From Sphingomonas sp. FARSPH (lineage in GTDB: Bacteria; Pseudomonadota; Alphaproteobacteria; Sphingomonadales; Sphingomonadaceae), in NCBI RefSeq assembly GCF_003355005.1, contig NZ_CP029985.1, positions 3,060,501-3,124,500 of the forward strand: a stretch of DNA of 64,000 nucleotides, in the 5' to 3' direction. Below are positions 61,332 to 64,000 of this stretch, piece by piece. The notes beneath the pieces are model-generated. The model saw only the letters and a list, made by a program, of their open reading frames with translations, had not been told where the DNA came from and did not search any database. Both the position numbers and the translations under genes were made by a program. Within the stretch, counting starts at the first letter, position 1. Each line of letters starts with the position of its first letter.

Positions 61332-62372
61332 ATGGACGCCCGGTCGACGACGGGAGGGGGCACCGGAGTGGACAGAGCGCAGGCCCCGCTCGCGGTGTCG
61401 CTGGGCGATCCCGCCGGTGTCGGGCCGGAGATCATCGGCAAGAGCTGGGCGGTGCGCGGCGTGCGTCGCCTGCCCTCGTTCATGGCGGTGGGCGATCGTC
61501 GCGCGATCGCGCAGGTGTGGGACGGGCCGATCGCGACCGTCGCCGACGCCGACGAGGCGATGGCGGTGTTCGACCGCGCGCTGCCGGTCCTCCCCGCGCG
61601 GGACGCCGGCGACATCGTACCCGGCGCGCCCGACATCGATGGCGCGCACGCGGCGTTCGATGCGCTGGAGCTGGCGACGCGGTTGGTGCGCGAGGGCGCG
61701 GCGCGTGCGCTCGTCACGGGTCCGGTGTCCAAGGCGCAATTGTACGGCATCGGCTTCAACCATCCCGGCCAGACCGAATTCGTCGCCGATCGCTGCGGCG
61801 TGGCGGAGGAGGATGCGGTGATGATGCTGGCTGGGCCGTCGCTGCGCGTCGTTCCGGTCACCACGCACGTGCCGATCGCCGAGGTCGCGCGGCTGCTCAC
61901 GATCGACCTGATCGTGTCGCGCGCACGTGTCACCGCACACGACCTGCGCGACGGTTTCGGGGTGAAGGGGCCCCGCCTCGCCTTTGCGGGGCTCAACCCG
62001 CACGCCGGCGAAAGCGGCGCGATCGGCCGCGAGGAGATCGAGGTGATCGCCCCCGCCATCGCGCAATTACGCAGCGAGGGCATCGACGCGACCGGGCCGT
62101 TCGCGGCTGACACCCTGTTTCACGCCCGCGCGCGCGCTGCCTATGACGTGGTGATCTGCGCCTATCACGACCAGGCTTTGGTGCCGATCAAGACGCTGCA
62201 TTTCGACGAGGGCGTCAACGTCACGCTCGGCCTGCCGATCGTGCGGACATCGCCCGACCACGGCACGGCGTTCGGTCTTGCGGGGCGCGACACCGCACAT
62301 CCCGGCGCGATGATCGCGGCCATCGCGATGGCCGGGCAGATCGCCGAGCGCCGCTTCCCGGCAGTCGCGTGA
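61332..62372 (+). CDS. pdxA: 4-hydroxythreonine-4-phosphate dehydrogenase PdxA
   Basis: PdxA acts in DXP-dependent vitamin B6 synthesis. The 346 aa contain VSLGDPAGVGPEI at ~23-35, TGPVSKAQLYGIG, the metal-binding GHTEF-like PGQTEF, AGLNPHAGESG and AYHDQALVPIKTL. About 20 extra residues precede the conserved part. The ATG is separated from the surA stop by one base, and its stop overlaps the rsmA start. Confidence 0.95.
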   Translation: MDARSTTGGGTGVDRAQAPLAVSLGDPAGVGPEIIGKSWAVRGVRRLPSFMAVGDRRAIAQVWDGPIATVADADEAMAVFDRALPVLPARDAGDIVPGAPDIDGAHAAFDALELATRLVREGAARALVTGPVSKAQLYGIGFNHPGQTEFVADRCGVAEEDAVMMLAGPSLRVVPVTTHVPIAEVARLLTIDLIVSRARVTAHDLRDGFGVKGPRLAFAGLNPHAGESGAIGREEIEVIAPAIAQLRSEGIDATGPFAADTLFHARARAAYDVVICAYHDQALVPIKTLHFDEGVNVTLGLPIVRTSPDHGTAFGLAGRDTAHPGAMIAAIAMAGQIAERRFPAVA

Positions 62373-63217
62373 GCCTCGACCCCGTCGGAGGTCCCCTCCC
62401 CCCCTTGCGCGAGGTCATCGCCAGATACGGATTGTCGGCGAGCAAGGCGCTGGGCCAGAATTTCCTGTTCGACGGCCAGCTGCTCGCGCGCATCGCGGCG
62501 GTGCCCGGCAATCTCGACGGCGCGGAGGTGCTGGAGGTCGGGCCGGGTCCGGGCGGCCTGACGCGTGCGCTGCTGCTCTCGGGCGCGCACGTCACCGCGA
62601 TCGAGCGCGACCGGCGCTGCATTCCGGCGCTGGAGGAACTCGGCGCGGCATTTCCGGGGCGGTTGCGCCTGATCGAGGGCGATGCACTGGCGATCGATGC
62701 GCCCGCACTGTTCACCGGTCGGCCGCATATCGTGTCGAACCTGCCCTATAATGTCGGGACCGCGCTGCTCGTCGGCTGGCTGACCGGCGCATGGCAGCCG
62801 TGGTGGCAGTCGCTGACGCTGATGTTCCAGAAGGAAGTGGCGGAGCGGATCGTCGCGGCGCCGGGCAGCGACGCCTACGGCCGGCTCGCCGTGCTCGCGC
62901 AATGGCGCAGCGCCGCGCGGATCGCGATGCCGGTCCACCGGTCCGCCTTCACGCCGCCGCCCAAGGTGATGTCGGCGGTCGTCCACATCACCCCTGCGGA
63001 GCCGCCGGTGGGCGTCGATGTCGCGGTGCTGGAAAAGGTGACGGGCGCGGCGTTCGGCCAGCGTCGCAAGATGCTGCGGCAGAGCCTGAAGGGCGTACCG
63101 GGCGCGCTGGCGGCGGCAGAGGCGGTCGACATCGACGTGTCGCGCCGTGCCGAGACGCTGACCGTGGCCGAATTCGTCGCCATCGGGCGCGCGATCGACG
63201 CGCGGGGCGCAGCGTAA
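62369..63217 (+). CDS. rsmA: 16S rRNA dimethyladenosine transferase RsmA (KsgA)
   Basis: RsmA dimethylates two adjacent adenines near the 3' end of 16S rRNA. The 282 aa show SKALGQNFLFD, the SAM motif LEVGPGPGGLTRALL and the catalytic SNLPYNVGT. The GTG start overlaps the pdxA stop (GTGA), completing the familiar lptD-surA-pdxA-rsmA order. A weak ACCGCG/CGCGGT hairpin follows the stop codon. Confidence 0.96.
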   Translation: MSLDPVGGPLPPLREVIARYGLSASKALGQNFLFDGQLLARIAAVPGNLDGAEVLEVGPGPGGLTRALLLSGAHVTAIERDRRCIPALEELGAAFPGRLRLIEGDALAIDAPALFTGRPHIVSNLPYNVGTALLVGWLTGAWQPWWQSLTLMFQKEVAERIVAAPGSDAYGRLAVLAQWRSAARIAMPVHRSAFTPPPKVMSAVVHITPAEPPVGVDVAVLEKVTGAAFGQRRKMLRQSLKGVPGALAAAEAVDIDVSRRAETLTVAEFVAIGRAIDARGAA

Positions 63218-63239
63218 CCGCGGCTTCCGCCCGGCGCGG

Positions 63240-63740
63240 TCAGTCCTTCGCGGCGACCGGCTTCGCGTCGGTCTGCGCGGTGGTGACCGGCGGACCCTTG
63301 GCGATCGCGGAAGCAAGCTGTGTCGCCTCCGGGCAGGCGCCCTTGCACAGCGTGCGGATCTTGGCGAGATTCGCTTTCGCGAGCGACACCGCGCCCTTTG
63401 CCACCAGCGCCTGCCCCTCGCCCTGCAGGGCGGCGACATCGTTGGGTTCGAGCGACAGCGCCTCGCGGTACAGGCGGATCGCCTTGCCGGGCAGCCCGCG
63501 CGCATCGGACGTCTCCGCGAGCACGACATAGGCCTGCCGGTTCCGCGGATCGACCGCGAGCGCGGTTTCGAGCAGGTCGGTGGCGGCGTCGAGGTTGCCC
63601 GCGGCCTTTGCCGCCTTGCCCTCGCTGAGCAATTGCAGCGAGCGGGCGTCGATCTGGTCGTCGGGGCGCTGGCCGTGCAGCGAGGTCGACACGCACACCA
63701 GGGTCAGCGTGGCGGCGATGGCGACGGAGGTCACGCGCAT
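63240..63740 (-). CDS. Secreted TPR-repeat protein
   Basis: The 166-aa protein has a signal peptide (~1-24) and then two or three tetratricopeptide-type repeats (~35-105, for example DLLETALAVDPRNRQAYVVLAE and LYREALSLEPNDVAAL). A cysteine pair (CKGAC) lies near residue 130. It is presumably periplasmic and binds protein. The ATG at 63740 gives a compact signal peptide; an ATG seven codons upstream is in frame. It lies just downstream of the rsmB-like gene on the same strand. Confidence 0.8.
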   Translation of the reverse strand: MRVTSVAIAATLTLVCVSTSLHGQRPDDQIDARSLQLLSEGKAAKAAGNLDAATDLLETALAVDPRNRQAYVVLAETSDARGLPGKAIRLYREALSLEPNDVAALQGEGQALVAKGAVSLAKANLAKIRTLCKGACPEATQLASAIAKGPPVTTAQTDAKPVAAKD

Positions 63741-63771
63741 GAAGGTCTCCACAGGGGGCACGCCCCCGAAG

Positions 63772-64000
63772 CTAGCAAAGCCGGATCAGCCGCGCGACAA
63801 AAAAGCCGTCGGTGCCGTCGTGCGCGGGATCGAGCCGCAGCCCCTGCCCCCGCGGTTGCCCAGCGGGCAGCGAAAGCGGCTCGGCGCGCCAATCGGGGAA
63901 ATGCTGAAGGAACGCCTCGACCTGCGCCGCGCCCTCCGCGTCGAGCAGTGAGCAGACGATATAGACGAGCGCGCCGCCGGGCCTGACCAGCGGCGCGGCA
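63772..64000 (-). CDS. RsmB-like 16S rRNA m5C methyltransferase, 3' end only
   Basis: Only the last 75 codons are in the window. They read PGGALVYIVCSLLDAEGAAQ, the catalytic VCS/TCS motif region of NOL1/NOP2/Sun methyltransferases, and end FFVARLIRLC with a TAG stop at 63772. The similarity is to RsmB rather than RsmF, but the distinguishing N-terminal part lies outside the window. A GGGGGCACGCCCCC hairpin lies in the 31-nt gap to the TPR gene. Confidence 0.82.
   Translation of the reverse strand, partial: AAPLVRPGGALVYIVCSLLDAEGAAQVEAFLQHFPDWRAEPLSLPAGQPRGQGLRLDPAHDGTDGFFVARLIRLC

Noticed and set aside
57581..62113. A 1510-codon open frame antisense to lptD, surA and pdxA
   Set aside because: It mirrors three clear housekeeping genes; its Arg/Asp/Ala-rich composition is what the reverse strand of GC-rich coding DNA produces.
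1..64000. tRNA or rRNA genes, CRISPR arrays, riboswitches, replication origin
   Set aside because: None was recognised on either strand by eye; a covariance-model scan would be needed to exclude small RNAs.

Overview
The window is chromosomal DNA of a high-GC alphaproteobacterium. It is most probably a sphingomonad (Sphingomonas or a close relative). The evidence is the dusB-ntrB-ntrC-ntrY-ntrX-hfq-hflX order, a tandem double-domain Hfq, a fused IspDF, the hdaA-ppk1-ppx cluster, lptD-surA-pdxA-rsmA, and palindromic repeats of the kind common between sphingomonad genes. I see no tRNA, rRNA or CRISPR array.

Layout. 1-4.3 kb: small membrane, lipoprotein and secreted proteins, a Kup potassium transporter and a His-rich 70-aa protein closed by a textbook terminator. 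4.5-16.9 kb: an accessory island. It holds a 1244-aa protein of unknown function converging on a two-gene operon, which encodes a HEPN-like protein and a 1591-aa HNH-STAND ATPase. Next come a decayed non-coding stretch, a Ner-like regulator and an ISNCY-type DDE transposase with hairpin-rich flanks. The island abuts mazG.

16.9-26.8 kb: mazG converges on the long nitrogen-regulation/RNA-chaperone operon dusB>ntrB>ntrC>ntrY>ntrX>hfq>hflX, read right to left. 26.8-31.1 kb: ispDF, a secreted protein and pncC in an overlapping operon, then ratA-like and lipA on the other strand, then a beta-carbonic anhydrase. 31.1-34.3 kb: PPK2, an APC permease overlapping it, and an AIM24-like protein. 34.5 kb: a 30-bp perfect palindrome. 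34.6-38.0 kb: aspS, rnd and an I78-type lipoprotein. 38.0-43.6 kb: the operon DUF2066-hdaA-ppk1-ppx, with overlapping start and stop codons at its first two junctions. It ties DnaA inactivation to polyphosphate metabolism in one transcript. 43.6-46.3 kb: purM, purN, a YjbR protein and a membrane-anchored protein.

46.3-52.0 kb: a leucine/isovalerate catabolic cluster (ivd, mccB, mccA, maoC). It is interrupted by a DUF559 endonuclease-like gene on the opposite strand. That gene is bracketed by 58-nt inverted repeats whose differences are compensatory within two hairpins per arm; I consider this the best candidate for an under-described mobile system here. A second inverted repeat of similar design abuts the mccB start. 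52.2-54.5 kb: glutathione-dependent formaldehyde detoxification (frmA, VOC protein, fghA). 54.5-57.5 kb: GNAT, ndk, holC and pepA. 57.6-63.2 kb: the envelope-biogenesis operon lptD-surA-pdxA-rsmA. The window ends in a TPR protein and the 3' end of an rsmB-like rRNA methyltransferase.

All calls rest on reading the sequence and on knowledge of the families; no database search was run.
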